Shown here in pieces: positions 24,659 to 34,885 of a stretch of DNA of 64,000 nucleotides. Origin of the DNA: JBDFMH01 sp047238125 (GTDB taxonomy: Bacteria > Pseudomonadota > Alphaproteobacteria > Sphingomonadales > Sphingomonadaceae). The first letter of the stretch is position 1, and each line of letters begins with the position of its first letter. Made by a program: the position numbers and the translations under genes. The notes under the pieces were generated by a model. That model saw only the letters and a list, made by a program, of their open reading frames with translations, searched no databases and was not told the DNA's origin. The DNA is taken from assembly GCF_047238125.1 (NCBI RefSeq), contig NZ_JBDFMH010000001.1, positions 1,798,001 to 1,862,000 on the forward strand, written 5' to 3'.

Positions 24659-25195
24659 TCAACTCGCGGTCACGACCCCGCAGGCGATCCGGCCGCCGCT
24701 ATTGCCGCTCGGATCGGTGCGATAGTCGTCGGCTGCGGCATGGATCACCAACGCTGCGCCATCGGCATCCAGCAGCGCGTTCTCGCCCCCGGTCAGCGTG
24801 GCGTTCGGGATCGTGAAGCTCAGCTTGCCGCTCCCACCGCTGCCGATCTCCAGGTTCGGCAGGTCGCCGGAATGCGGCCCTTGCGGCGCATCCTTGCCGT
24901 GCTTCATCGCGGTGGGGTTCCAGTGTGCGCCTGCCGTGGTGAAGTCCGGCGCGTCGCAGCGGCCTACCTGATGCAGGTGCAGCCCGTGCGGCCCCGCCGG
25001 CATCCCGCTCGCATCGATCGTCACACGCAACGCGCTGCCTTCCTGCACGATCGTGGCGCTGCCCTTGGCGGCGCCGGTCGCATCGGCCAGCGCTGCCGTG
25101 GCGCGCGGCGCGGTGGCGGAACTGACGCTGCCCCCTTCCCCGGTCGCGCAGGCGGCAAGCGGCAGTGTTGCGATCAGGATCAGGGTCGCGCGCAT
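24659..25195 (-). CDS. sodC: Cu/Zn superoxide dismutase, lipoprotein
   Basis: Periplasmic enzyme that disproportionates superoxide. 178 residues. Lipobox LAAC with Cys near 16. Copper ligands: HLHQVG near residue 73 and HWNP near 90; zinc-loop residues follow in GPHSGDLPN near 107; the last copper His and C-terminal loop lie in VIHAAADDYRTDPSGNSGGRIACGV. The Cys pair (RCDAP and RIACG) would form the usual disulfide. Convergent with the MFS gene, one base apart. Confidence 0.95.
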   Translation of the reverse strand: MRATLILIATLPLAACATGEGGSVSSATAPRATAALADATGAAKGSATIVQEGSALRVTIDASGMPAGPHGLHLHQVGRCDAPDFTTAGAHWNPTAMKHGKDAPQGPHSGDLPNLEIGSGGSGKLSFTIPNATLTGGENALLDADGAALVIHAAADDYRTDPSGNSGGRIACGVVTAS

Positions 25196-25251
25196 GTCAG
25201 TCTCCTCGAAGGTACCGGGCCTGAACGCCCCGCCGCGCGCGCGGTTGCCTG

Positions 25252-26556
25252 TCAGCCCCGGCCGATCCCGGTATAGCGCAGCCCCGCCCGCTCCGCCTCA
25301 TGCGGGCGATAGATGTTGCGCAGGTCGACCAGCACCGGCTCGTTCAGCAGCCCGGCGATCCGCCGCAGGTCGAGCGCGCGGAACGCATCCCACTCGGTAA
25401 CGATCACCAGCGCGTCGGCGCCATCGGCCACCGCATAGGGATCCCCCAGGAAATCGACGTCCGACAAGAGCGGCCGGGCCTGCTCGATCCCTTCGGGGTC
25501 GAACGCGCGCACGGTCGCGCCCGCATCCTGCAACGTCTGGATCAGCGCGATCGACGGCGCGTCGCGCATGTCGTCTGTGTTGGGCTTGAACGTCAGGCCG
25601 AGCACGCCGATCGTCTTGCCGCGCGCCTCGCCGCCCATCGCCTTGATGACCTTGCGGCCCATCGCGCGCTTGCGGCTGTCGTTGACCTGCACCACCGCTT
25701 CCACGATCCGCAGCGGCGCGTCATTGTCGTCGGCAGTCTTCATCAGCGCCAGAGTGTCCTTGGGGAAGCAGGATCCGCCATAGCCCGGCCCTGCGTTCAG
25801 GAATTTTCGCCCGATCCTGTTGTCGAGCCCGATCCCGCGCGACACGTCCTGCACATTGGCGCCGACCACTTCGCAAAGGTCGGCAATCTCGTTGATGAAG
25901 GTGATCTTGGTCGCCAGGAATGCATTGGCCGCATATTTGATGAGCTCGGCGGTGCGGCGGCCGGTGAACAGCAGCGGCGCCTGGTTCAGCGACAGCGGCC
26001 GATAGACTTCGCGCATCAGCTCGCGCGCGGCTTCGTCGTCGGTGCCGATCACGATCCGGTCGGGTCGCTTGAAATCCTCGATCGCGGCGCCTTCACGCAG
26101 GAACTCCGGGTTCGACACGACCCACGCCTCGGCGTCTGGCGCGACTTCGCGGATGATCCGCTCGACCTCGTCCCCGGTGCCGACCGGCACGGTCGATTTG
26201 GTGACCACCACCGCCGGCTTGCGCAGCGCCGCCGCGATCTCCCGGGTCGCGGCGAACACATGGCTCAGGTCGGCATGGCCGTCGCCACGGCGCGATGGCG
26301 TGCCGACCGCGATGAACACTGCATCGGCGTCGGCCACGCCGGCTGCCAGGTCGGTCGTGAACGACAGGCGACCGGAGCGTACATTACCGGCCACGAGCGC
26401 ATCCAATCCGGGTTCGTAGATCGGCATCCGCCCCGCTTCGAGCGCGGCGATCTTGTCTGCATCCTTGTCGACGCAGGTAACGCGGTGTCCGAAATCGGAG
26501 AAGCAGGCCCCGGAGACGAGACCCACATAGCCCGTCCCGATCATCGTTATCCGCAT
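25252..26556 (-). CDS. ugd: UDP-glucose 6-dehydrogenase
   Basis: Oxidises UDP-glucose to UDP-glucuronate for polysaccharide synthesis. 434 residues. NAD motif GTGYVGLVSG at residues 7-16, TKSTVPVGTGD near 120, NPEFLREG near 153, catalytic Cys in GPGYGGSCFPKD near 258, and GLTFKPNTDDMRDAPS near 325. Domain order and length are normal. It is downstream of ompA but separated by a terminator, so it should have its own promoter. No other exopolysaccharide genes are in the window. Confidence 0.96.
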   Translation of the reverse strand: MRITMIGTGYVGLVSGACFSDFGHRVTCVDKDADKIAALEAGRMPIYEPGLDALVAGNVRSGRLSFTTDLAAGVADADAVFIAVGTPSRRGDGHADLSHVFAATREIAAALRKPAVVVTKSTVPVGTGDEVERIIREVAPDAEAWVVSNPEFLREGAAIEDFKRPDRIVIGTDDEAARELMREVYRPLSLNQAPLLFTGRRTAELIKYAANAFLATKITFINEIADLCEVVGANVQDVSRGIGLDNRIGRKFLNAGPGYGGSCFPKDTLALMKTADDNDAPLRIVEAVVQVNDSRKRAMGRKVIKAMGGEARGKTIGVLGLTFKPNTDDMRDAPSIALIQTLQDAGATVRAFDPEGIEQARPLLSDVDFLGDPYAVADGADALVIVTEWDAFRALDLRRIAGLLNEPVLVDLRNIYRPHEAERAGLRYTGIGRG

Positions 26557-26644
26557 GGGTTCATCCGCAATTGCTGGTCGCGCGCAGCCCTAGCTTGCCG
26601 CACGCGCGAACGCCAGCCGTCCCCGTCCCCTGTCGCCGGCTCAA

Positions 26645-26674
26645 GGAAAAGGGGCCGACCTTGCGGTCGACCCC
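26645..26674 (-). terminator. Rho-independent terminator of the ompA-like gene
   Basis: On the minus strand GGGGTCGACC, loop GCAA, GGTCGGCCCC, then TTTTCC. The 10-pair stem has one G-T wobble. It lies about 55 bases after the ompA stop. Confidence 0.85.
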
Positions 26675-26727
26675 CATCCATTTCCAGTCGCTTGGAATGC
26701 CACTGCCCGAAGGCAGCGGCAAGCGCC

Positions 26728-27825
<1,098 letters not shown>

Positions 27826-28029
27826 ATTAATCCCCTTTCGTTCAGGTTCCGAGTAGGAACCGTGAGAATACCTAACCAAAGCGGAGTATCCGCGCAAGCG
27901 CACATATACTGCCACTGTTGCCGAAATGCCTCACCGAAATGGTGAAGATGATGCAGATGGGGCCCCTCGACAGACAGCCGCTAAACCCGCCTTGGGCCTT
28001 CCGGTTGCGCAGTGCCGCAAAAAAATTTC

Positions 28030-28530
28030 TTACCTCTCGATAAGCCCATGATTTCGCAAGGTTTCCAAGATAGCGGTGAGGCTGGCGCGCGCCTCGGCAT
28101 CGACCATCACCCCACCAGCGGGAGCCAGGATCCCCGGTTGGCGCTCTCTTACGACCGATTGGCCCGCCACCTGGATCGACCGCGCGGCCACGATCCCGAT
28201 TTCCCAGGCATAGCCGTCGAAGCGGGCCCAGCATCCTTCCGCTTCGACCCAGAGCGCCATGCCTGAAACCGGCGTGACGAACCGCCATCCGCCTGCCGTC
28301 CGGCAAGCGATCGCGCCAGCCTGTCCGGTCCATGCGCCGATGGGGGCGGCCCCCACGATCCAGCTGCGGCCCACTGCCGCGTCTGCGGGTGGTGCCGCGT
28401 CCCCGATCGTCTCGGCTACCGGCAGGGTCAGATGTTCGAGGATCGCCAGCGCCTCATTGTGCACGATCTCCTTCTGTGCCTGCCCGGCTGCGATCAGCGG
28501 CAAGTCCAGCCGCGGTGTCGTCTCGGTCAT
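28030..28530 (-). CDS. DUF2793 protein, last gene of the GTA cluster
   Basis: 166 residues matching the DUF2793 pattern: RLDLPLIAAGQAQKEIVHNEAL at the N-terminus, then a beta-rich part (WRFVTPVSGMALWVEAEGCWARFDGYAWE). Proteins of this family are found at the tail end of GTA and phage tail modules and may be tail fibre or decoration parts. It follows g15 with one base between. A run of seven T follows the stop codon on the coding strand, but I see no stem in front of it. Confidence 0.85.
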   Translation of the reverse strand: MTETTPRLDLPLIAAGQAQKEIVHNEALAILEHLTLPVAETIGDAAPPADAAVGRSWIVGAAPIGAWTGQAGAIACRTAGGWRFVTPVSGMALWVEAEGCWARFDGYAWEIGIVAARSIQVAGQSVVRERQPGILAPAGGVMVDAEARASLTAILETLRNHGLIER

Positions 28531-28531
28531 G

Positions 28532-30712
28532 TCAGTCTCCCGTCAGATCGAAGTGCCGTATCGCGGGCTCGGCGGAAGCGCCGAACGCCCCCAGCATCGC
28601 CACGGAGATCGTCAGCCGGCGCGCATCGCCGCCATCTTCGCTCCGCAGCGCCGCCGGATAGCGCCAGCTGGCCGTATCGGTCGTCACCGTCCGGCTCGCG
28701 CCGCCTGCCGGCGTCACCGTCAGGCGATAGCGCTCGGCCTCCTCGCCAACCGGTGCATCAGTCCCGTCGACCCAAGACCATCCGCTGCGCGATCGCCGCG
28801 TCCAGCCGATCAGGACGTCGCCGCCGTCCGCCTGGGCTTCGAGATGGACGGGCGCGGGCGGCAGCAGCGCTCGTCCAGCCGCCCGAATGGTCGTCGTCAC
28901 GCCGTCGGCGAGGTCGCCGGCCCCGATCGCCAGCACCGTCGCCATCGTCCCCAGCGCCTCACGCGGCACGATGATCGGCGTCAGCGTCTCGGGCTCGATC
29001 AACACGAACCTCTCCCCCGGGCCGTGCCCCACGATTGCGGCCTCGGTGCCGCGCCGCCCGCGCAACAGCCGCGAAAGCCGGAACCGTCCGCCGCCCAGCG
29101 GCTGGGCGCGGCCGAACTGGATGAGCTCTCCGCCGAGCATCGCAGCGTTCGCGCCCGCGATCAGCGCGTCGTCGTCGCAACCCTCGAGCCAAAGCCCGTC
29201 ATGAAGCAGGGCGATATCGACACTGGCAATATCGTCGATCATCAGCGCCGTCCCGGTACCCAGCATGGTTTCGGCAATGCCAATCCGCGCCGGCGCCGCG
29301 GTCCGTCCGGCCGGCGCGAAGCCTGTGCCGCCGTCCAGCGACAGCATCAGCGTGGCCCGCCGCCAGCCCGGTCCGCCGCCCGCCGCCGCCCACATCATGG
29401 GCTGCGCCGGGTCGACGCCATCGATAGGCGGCAGGTCCAGAAGCACGAGTGTCGTCGGCCCGTGCGGCAGATCCGCTTCTGCGGTCACCCGACCCGGGCT
29501 GGTCGCGGCGCCCGCCTGCGCGCCCGCGATGCCGCTCAGTCCTAGCTCGATCGCACCGCGCTCGATGCTCATGCTGCGCACCGCCATCTCACCCAATAGC
29601 GGATCGTGGATGCGGTCACCGGGTCGCACCGCCAGCCGCCGCCAGGGTAGGCGGATCGTCGCGCGCCGCCGCTCGGCCCAACGCGCCGCCAGCGCCTGTT
29701 CGGCCAGCACCTTGGCATCCGCCGCCGCGATCGCGGCCGGCAATTCGATCAGCTCGGCCTGCCCGCCAACCGATCCGCGCCGCGCGCGCTGCTGACCGGC
29801 CAGATGATCACGGGCCGGGTCATGATGCACGATCGCCAGCTCGTCGGGCAGCGCGCCTTGCGCGCTTCGCTCGATGATGCGCCGGCCGGCAGCAGCATCG
29901 CTCCGCGCGCCAAGTTCGGCCGGGTCGATCGTCAGCGGCACGCTGTCCGCCACGATCCGCAGCACGGCGCCATCGTCGCGGATCCGGATCGGGGCGGCCC
30001 GGTCGATCGCCTCCAGCGCGCCGCGCACGCTGTCCCCACTCGCGGCATAACCATCCAGCAGCGCGCCGCCCCCGCCTGTCACCGCGCCCGCGCTCAGCGC
30101 CTCGGCAATCAGCCCCGCCCGCACCGGTCCCGGGTCGGCGATGACCTCGAAGCTCAGCTGGGGGATGCGGTTGCCATAGTCGGCCAGCGGCAACGCCTCG
30201 AACACCGCCAGCGCCGTCCCGCGATAGGCCGGCGTCTCAACGCCCTCCGCCGCCGCGATCAGCGGATCGACTGCCTGGTCCTCGCCGCCCGGATGCAGCC
30301 GGAACGTCACCGGCGTCTTCCAGTCCCCGGCGCTCCCGCGCAGCAGCTTGCCGTCCGCCCACACCCGCCCGATCGCCAGGATCGGACGGGCGGACAGCGC
30401 GACCGCGAACGAGGCCGCATAGCTGTAGCTCGTCGTCGCCGGCCGCCCCTTCCCGCCGCCCTGCCGGCTGCGCGTCTCGATCAGGTCGCTCGCCCACACG
30501 ATCGTACCGGCCACGCGCATCGTGCCGAACAGCTTGGGGATCGCGCTGCCATAGGACGAGCTCTGCACCTTCAGGTCGCCCAGCCGCGGCCCCTGCCGGC
30601 CTTTCGGGGCCAGCAGCCGTGCATCGATCCCGCTGCCGAGCAGCGCCCCCAGCGCCCCGCCGATCGGCCCGCCCACCAGCGTGCCGACGGTCTGCAACAC
30701 CAGCGTCGCCAT
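28532..30712 (-). CDS. GTA g15-like large tail/baseplate protein
   Basis: 726 residues. N-terminal hydrophobic, glycine-rich opening (TVGTLVGGPIGGALGALLGSGID), then KLFGTMRVAGTIVWASDLIE and YSYAASFAVALSARPI, typical of the phage-tail (megatron/TipJ-like) family of GTA g15. The C-terminal third has an Ig-like strand pattern. RcGTA g15 is longer (about 1300 residues) and includes a TIM-barrel part; here that part is absent and a large domain is instead fused to g12. It would form the tail tip used for host contact. Confidence 0.85.
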   Translation of the reverse strand: MATLVLQTVGTLVGGPIGGALGALLGSGIDARLLAPKGRQGPRLGDLKVQSSSYGSAIPKLFGTMRVAGTIVWASDLIETRSRQGGGKGRPATTSYSYAASFAVALSARPILAIGRVWADGKLLRGSAGDWKTPVTFRLHPGGEDQAVDPLIAAAEGVETPAYRGTALAVFEALPLADYGNRIPQLSFEVIADPGPVRAGLIAEALSAGAVTGGGGALLDGYAASGDSVRGALEAIDRAAPIRIRDDGAVLRIVADSVPLTIDPAELGARSDAAAGRRIIERSAQGALPDELAIVHHDPARDHLAGQQRARRGSVGGQAELIELPAAIAAADAKVLAEQALAARWAERRRATIRLPWRRLAVRPGDRIHDPLLGEMAVRSMSIERGAIELGLSGIAGAQAGAATSPGRVTAEADLPHGPTTLVLLDLPPIDGVDPAQPMMWAAAGGGPGWRRATLMLSLDGGTGFAPAGRTAAPARIGIAETMLGTGTALMIDDIASVDIALLHDGLWLEGCDDDALIAGANAAMLGGELIQFGRAQPLGGGRFRLSRLLRGRRGTEAAIVGHGPGERFVLIEPETLTPIIVPREALGTMATVLAIGAGDLADGVTTTIRAAGRALLPPAPVHLEAQADGGDVLIGWTRRSRSGWSWVDGTDAPVGEEAERYRLTVTPAGGASRTVTTDTASWRYPAALRSEDGGDARRLTISVAMLGAFGASAEPAIRHFDLTGD

Positions 30713-30715
30713 CGC

Positions 30716-31093
30716 TCACTCTCCCTTGCGCCATGCGCCCGCGATCGGCCACGGCACCGGCCCGGGCACCGCCGTCACCCGCCCCAGCAGCGCATCGGCA
30801 TGGATGAAGCCGCTCTCGGTGCGCACGATCAGATGCCAGTGCCGCGCTCCCGCCCGCACCAGCAGCACATCGCCCGCGCCCGCCGCCGCCAGATCGATCG
30901 CGCGCAGCCCGGCCGCCGCCATCGCAGCCGCGATCGGCTCGATCGGCCCGCTCCGCCCCCAGGCCCGCACCATCTCTACGCCGCAAGCCGCCGCCGCCAG
31001 CCCCACGCAGTCCAGCCCATGCGCGGGGTCGCGCCCGCCGGGGCGGAATCTGGTCCCCACCAGCATGCCCGCCCGTTCGGCCACTCCAATCAT
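30716..31093 (-). CDS. GTA g14-like NlpC/P60 cell-wall peptidase
   Basis: 125 residues. The catalytic Cys lies in HGLDCVGLAAAACG near residue 29, and the His in ARHWHLIV near 88, followed by GFIHAD. This is the NlpC/P60 arrangement. In RcGTA the counterpart sits at the tail tip and cuts peptidoglycan. Its start overlaps the g13 stop (ATGA at 31093-31090) and g15 follows after three bases. Confidence 0.9.
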   Translation of the reverse strand: MIGVAERAGMLVGTRFRPGGRDPAHGLDCVGLAAAACGVEMVRAWGRSGPIEPIAAAMAAAGLRAIDLAAAGAGDVLLVRAGARHWHLIVRTESGFIHADALLGRVTAVPGPVPWPIAGAWRKGE

Positions 31094-31899
31094 GATGGAT
31101 ACCGCGTCAGCAGATCATTGCCCGGCAGATGCGGCTCACCGCGAAAGTTCGCCGCATTGCCGAACCGTGCCGCGCAGGTGCCGATCAGCTTGTCGCACCC
31201 CTCGCTGATCTCGATCCGCGCGCCCACCGCATCCGCCGGCGGCAGCGTACGCAGCAAGATGCGGTCGCCGTCCGATGCCGCGATCGGCTCGGCGATCCCG
31301 CTCGCCCGCCCGTCGATCCAGCGCAGCCGTCCGCAGGCATAGACTCCCGCCACCGGCTCGCTGCGATCGATCACCAGCGTCTCGCTTTCTAAGGCGATCA
31401 CCCGCGCGATCCGCACGCGCCCGGCCATGTCGACCCGGCAGCGCCTATCGCCCAGCTCCGCCCGGCAATCGGGCGATGTCGTCTCCACCACCGCGCGCTC
31501 CAGCTGCGCGGTCGGCCCGCGCAGCTCGGCGGTAAAGCCGAGATCGGTCTGGCTCACCGCCCCCAGCCGTCCGCGCGCCAGCGCCAGCCGTTCGCCTGCG
31601 GGATCGGTCCAGTCGATCGCGAACAGCCGCACGTCGGCGCCGTCCCAGCGCCCCGCCATCAGGTCGTCCGCGGTGATCGCGTCCGCGGTCAGCGCGCCGG
31701 CCACGTCCAGCGTATCCACCTCGAACCCGTCCGAAAGCGCGATGGCCGACGGCGCGATTCCCGGCGTCGCGCGATAGTCCAGCCCGTCGATCGTCAGGTC
31801 GCGATCATGAGTGGTGAAGCCCAGCGCCACGCCGTCGCCGCGCGCGATCCGCCAGCACAGCGCGATCGTCGTCAGCGCCGGATCCAGGAACGCGGTCAC
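31090..31899 (-). CDS. GTA g13-like DUF2163 tail hub protein
   Basis: 269 residues. It matches the DUF2163 family: FLDPALTTIALCWRIARGDG at the N-terminus, GFTTHDRDL near residue 30, and a C-terminal Cys-rich segment (CRAELGDRRCRVD; GCDKLIGTCAARFGNAANFRGEPHLPGND). The four Cys are conserved in the family and bind an Fe-S cluster in the RcGTA hub protein. The start is a GTG that overlaps the g12 stop (GTGA) with GGGAGG seven bases upstream. The frame is open further back to 32652, but that part is a shadow of g12. Confidence 0.88.
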   Translation of the reverse strand: MTAFLDPALTTIALCWRIARGDGVALGFTTHDRDLTIDGLDYRATPGIAPSAIALSDGFEVDTLDVAGALTADAITADDLMAGRWDGADVRLFAIDWTDPAGERLALARGRLGAVSQTDLGFTAELRGPTAQLERAVVETTSPDCRAELGDRRCRVDMAGRVRIARVIALESETLVIDRSEPVAGVYACGRLRWIDGRASGIAEPIAASDGDRILLRTLPPADAVGARIEISEGCDKLIGTCAARFGNAANFRGEPHLPGNDLLTRYPS

Positions 31900-34217
31900 G
31901 CGCCTGCCTCCCGGATCTCGATCAGCGGCACGGAAACCGCCTCGCCCGCCGCCCAGCTCGTGCGTGCGATCTCCAGCCGGTCCTCGGCGAAACGCACCGG
32001 CACGTCGAACCGGTAGCCTGCCGTCACCGCCGCGCCCGCAGCCGGCGGACTTTCGAATTCGATCGCCCCGCCCGGCTCGACCGTCCAGCCGGTCAGCCGC
32101 TCGATCCCGCCGACCGCGATCCGCACGCTCAACGCCACCGGTCGCGTGATCGCGCGCGCCGGCACGTCCCCCGCGCCGTAGCGCTTCGCCAGCGCGAACC
32201 GGGTCCGCGCCCCGTCGCCCATGCCCAGATGCTGGTCGAACGGCCCCGGCGCGCCTGTCATCCCGCTCGAACTGTCGTCGAACGGATCGCGGAAGCGGAA
32301 CCCCCGCGCCGCGCCCATCCGCGCCCGGAAGAAGCCGATCAGCGTGCCGATATCGGCCTCCGATCGCACCCCCGGCCCGGCATCGAAGCGCAGCCGCGCG
32401 CTGGCCCAGTCGGCATTGCGCTGCTCGTGCCCGCCCGCGCTCGTCACCACCGCGGTCGAGAAACCCGGCTCCACGGTCGCCCGCGCGCCGATCGCGATCG
32501 GGAAGCTCACATCGTCGAATGCCTGCACCGCCGTCTCCCCGGTCTCGAAATGGGTGAAACCGTCGCGCGCCACCTGCGGCAGCGCCCACACGAAGGTCTC
32601 CGCGCTGCCCCGCGCGCGGCCCGCCGCCGCCACGTCCTCGATCCGCGTCCACAAGGGTGCCGCCTCGCGATTGAGGATGAAGCCCGCGAAATAATGCTGC
32701 TCGGCCACCGGATAGCCCAGTCGCACGGTCGCCGCGGCGATCCCGCGCGCGGTCGCCCCCGCCCGCCCCTCAGTCACCCAGTCATAATCCTCGAGCTGCA
32801 GGATGTCGTAGGCCGGGCTCGCCCAGCCGGTCGGCACGTTGGCGCGGCGCAGCTCTGGCGCGGCCGCATCCAACACGGTCGGCAGATAGACGAGCAGCGC
32901 CACGGTGCAGCCCGGCGCCTCCGCCCAGGCAGCATCGCGCAGGGCTGCGGTCGATGTCGCCAGCAACGCGCCCGCCTGGTCCAGCAGCGCGATCTCGGCG
33001 GTTGAAAGCGGCCCGCGCACGCTCGCGATCTCGGGCGGATCGCCGCCGAACGCCGCCCGCGCGGCCGCGTCGTACAGGCATGGCCGCCCGTCGGGCATCA
33101 GCCACCACCATGGCTCGCCAATCTGGAAGATGGGCTCCAGTCCCGCCGCCACCGCGATGGCCACGAACGCCCGCGCAACCGCCTGCAGATAGGCCATCGC
33201 CGCCGGGCTCGCCGGGGAAAGCAGCGTCGACGGCGGTACCCACCCGGTCAATGCCGGCGCGCCATCCGCCGCGCGCTGTTTCCAGCCTTCGGGCGCATGC
33301 GCGTCGAACAGTTCGTAGCTCAGCGACAGGATCAGCCGATAGTCGAGCTCATGGCAGAGCGCCGCGAAGCCTTCGTGCCAGGCCGCCGCCGGCCGATTGA
33401 GCGCGCCGCCATCCAGCCCCGCCTGCCAGGCATCGCCCACCCGCTCGAGGCGGAAATAATGGCTCATCCCGACATAATGGTTGATGATGCCGCGATAGCC
33501 GAGCGCCAGGATCATCCGCATCACCCGCGCCGGCGTCAGATGATAGCAGTCGTCATAACCGGTCGCGATGCGCAGCCCGTGCGCCGGCACCATCGCATCG
33601 CCGATCGCCAGCACCGATCGCGGTCCGTCGCAAGCGATCGCGCTCAGCTCCACCCAGCCTTCGGCCGGCGCGGCCAGCGGCATCGCCACCCCGGTATAGC
33701 CCGGCGCAATCAGCGAGACGAACATCCGGTCGATATCGCCCGCCCACACCCGGTCGGCCTCGCCCGGCAGCAGGAAGCCGCCGTCCAGCGCGTCGAAATC
33801 GAGCGTGATGACGGCATCGTCCGGGTCGCCCGCGGCATAGTTCCACAACCGCACATACCAGGCGCGCGGGTTGCCGGTGGCATCGCGCCCCTCGATCGTC
33901 AGCGTCGGCCCGTTGATCGCGTCGAGGGCGCGGATACCGTCCGATCGCCAGCGGAAGGACAGCCGGCAGCCGCGGAAATCGCGATCGGTGTCATAAGCCA
34001 GCAGCGGATGGTCGTGCCGGTCCTCGGCCTCCCAGATCAGCCCGGCCAGATCGTCCGCCTGGTAGAACACCGCGTCCACCCGCAGCGCATCGGGCGCGGT
34101 CGTCACCACCGCCGCCATCATCGGCCGCGCGAAATCCACCGTCCAGAACCGCGCGTCGAACCGCTTGACGTGCGTCGTCACCAGGCGGTCCCCCGCCTCG
34201 GCCAGTCGATAAGCCAT
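31896..34217 (-). CDS. GTA g12-like distal tail protein, DUF2460 fused to a large N-terminal domain
   Basis: 773 residues. The last ~200 residues are the DUF2460 domain (ARGFRFRDPFDDSSSG; GYRFDVPVRFAEDRLEI), which alone is the whole of RcGTA g12. The first ~550 residues form a separate domain that reads like a (beta/alpha)-barrel glycosidase: YRGIINHYVGMSHYF, LILSLSYELFDAHAPEGW, and IFQIGEPWWW with a Glu in a strand-end position. The start MAYRLAEAG has AGGGGAT upstream; the frame also opens at 34238. A REP-like palindrome separates it from g11. The barrel might bind or cut surface glycans. Confidence 0.82.
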   Translation of the reverse strand: MAYRLAEAGDRLVTTHVKRFDARFWTVDFARPMMAAVVTTAPDALRVDAVFYQADDLAGLIWEAEDRHDHPLLAYDTDRDFRGCRLSFRWRSDGIRALDAINGPTLTIEGRDATGNPRAWYVRLWNYAAGDPDDAVITLDFDALDGGFLLPGEADRVWAGDIDRMFVSLIAPGYTGVAMPLAAPAEGWVELSAIACDGPRSVLAIGDAMVPAHGLRIATGYDDCYHLTPARVMRMILALGYRGIINHYVGMSHYFRLERVGDAWQAGLDGGALNRPAAAWHEGFAALCHELDYRLILSLSYELFDAHAPEGWKQRAADGAPALTGWVPPSTLLSPASPAAMAYLQAVARAFVAIAVAAGLEPIFQIGEPWWWLMPDGRPCLYDAAARAAFGGDPPEIASVRGPLSTAEIALLDQAGALLATSTAALRDAAWAEAPGCTVALLVYLPTVLDAAAPELRRANVPTGWASPAYDILQLEDYDWVTEGRAGATARGIAAATVRLGYPVAEQHYFAGFILNREAAPLWTRIEDVAAAGRARGSAETFVWALPQVARDGFTHFETGETAVQAFDDVSFPIAIGARATVEPGFSTAVVTSAGGHEQRNADWASARLRFDAGPGVRSEADIGTLIGFFRARMGAARGFRFRDPFDDSSSGMTGAPGPFDQHLGMGDGARTRFALAKRYGAGDVPARAITRPVALSVRIAVGGIERLTGWTVEPGGAIEFESPPAAGAAVTAGYRFDVPVRFAEDRLEIARTSWAAGEAVSVPLIEIREAGA

Positions 34218-34232
34218 GAGATGATCCCCTAT

Positions 34233-34314
34233 CGTCATCCCGGCGAAAGCCGGAATCCAGAGCCCCAGGCGGCACCGTTCGTGACCCTGGTTCCCGGCTT
34301 GGGCCGGGATGACG
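34233..34314. repeat. REP-like palindrome between GTA g11 and g12
   Basis: Arms CGTCATCCCGGC (34233-34244) and GCCGGGATGACG (34303-34314) enclose shorter inverted parts (GGCGAAAGCCGGAATCCAG and CTGGTTCCCGGCTTGGGCC). This is the familiar sphingomonad intergenic repeat type. It sits in the 101-base gap between two tail genes. Confidence 0.85.
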
Positions 34315-34318
34315 AAGC

Positions 34319-34885
34319 TCAGTCCGCCCCCTCGATCGCGGTGCGCACCGCGCGCGCCACCTGCCGTGATGATCGCGCCAGCGCCGCCGGCGCATCGCCG
34401 CCACGCGCATCGATCGCGATCGACACGCGTACCTCGCGCGCGCCGCCACTACCCGTCTCGATCCGTCCGCTCGCGGTTGGCACGAACAGCTCCGGCCCGC
34501 GCTCGCCCACTAGATAGGCGCGGCCCGGCGCCACCGGCCCGCCGGTCGCCCGCCCCGGCAGCCCCAGCGCGCCGATCAGCCCACTCGCGATCGCGCCCAG
34601 CCCCCCGCCGCCGCCGCTCCGGCCGAACAGCGATCCGATACCCGCCGTCACCGCCGCCTGCGCGATCTCCGCCAGCGTGGACAGCGCCACGCGTCGCAGA
34701 TCGTCGAACCCGAACTTGCCCGATCGGATCGCGCGCCCCAGCCCGCGCTCGATCGCATCGCCCGCGGCATCCGCCGCCCGCCCCAGCGATCCGCCCAAAG
34801 TCTCGCGCATCGCGCCTACGTCGCGCGCGAAGCCGGTGGTGTCGGCGCGCACGCTCACCACTAGCCGCTCGATCTCGTCATCCAT
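34319..34885 (-). CDS. GTA g11-like short tail tape-measure protein
   Basis: 188 residues. N-terminal helix VSVRADTTGFARDVGAMRETLGG is the usual tape-measure start. The middle is hydrophobic and glycine-rich (SLFGRSGGGGGLGAIASGLIGALG), and the end carries GGPVAPGRAYLVGERGPELFVP, a standard tail-length protein motif. It sets tail length inside the tail tube. It overlaps the g10.1 stop by eight bases. Confidence 0.88.
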   Translation of the reverse strand: MDDEIERLVVSVRADTTGFARDVGAMRETLGGSLGRAADAAGDAIERGLGRAIRSGKFGFDDLRRVALSTLAEIAQAAVTAGIGSLFGRSGGGGGLGAIASGLIGALGLPGRATGGPVAPGRAYLVGERGPELFVPTASGRIETGSGGAREVRVSIAIDARGGDAPAALARSSRQVARAVRTAIEGAD

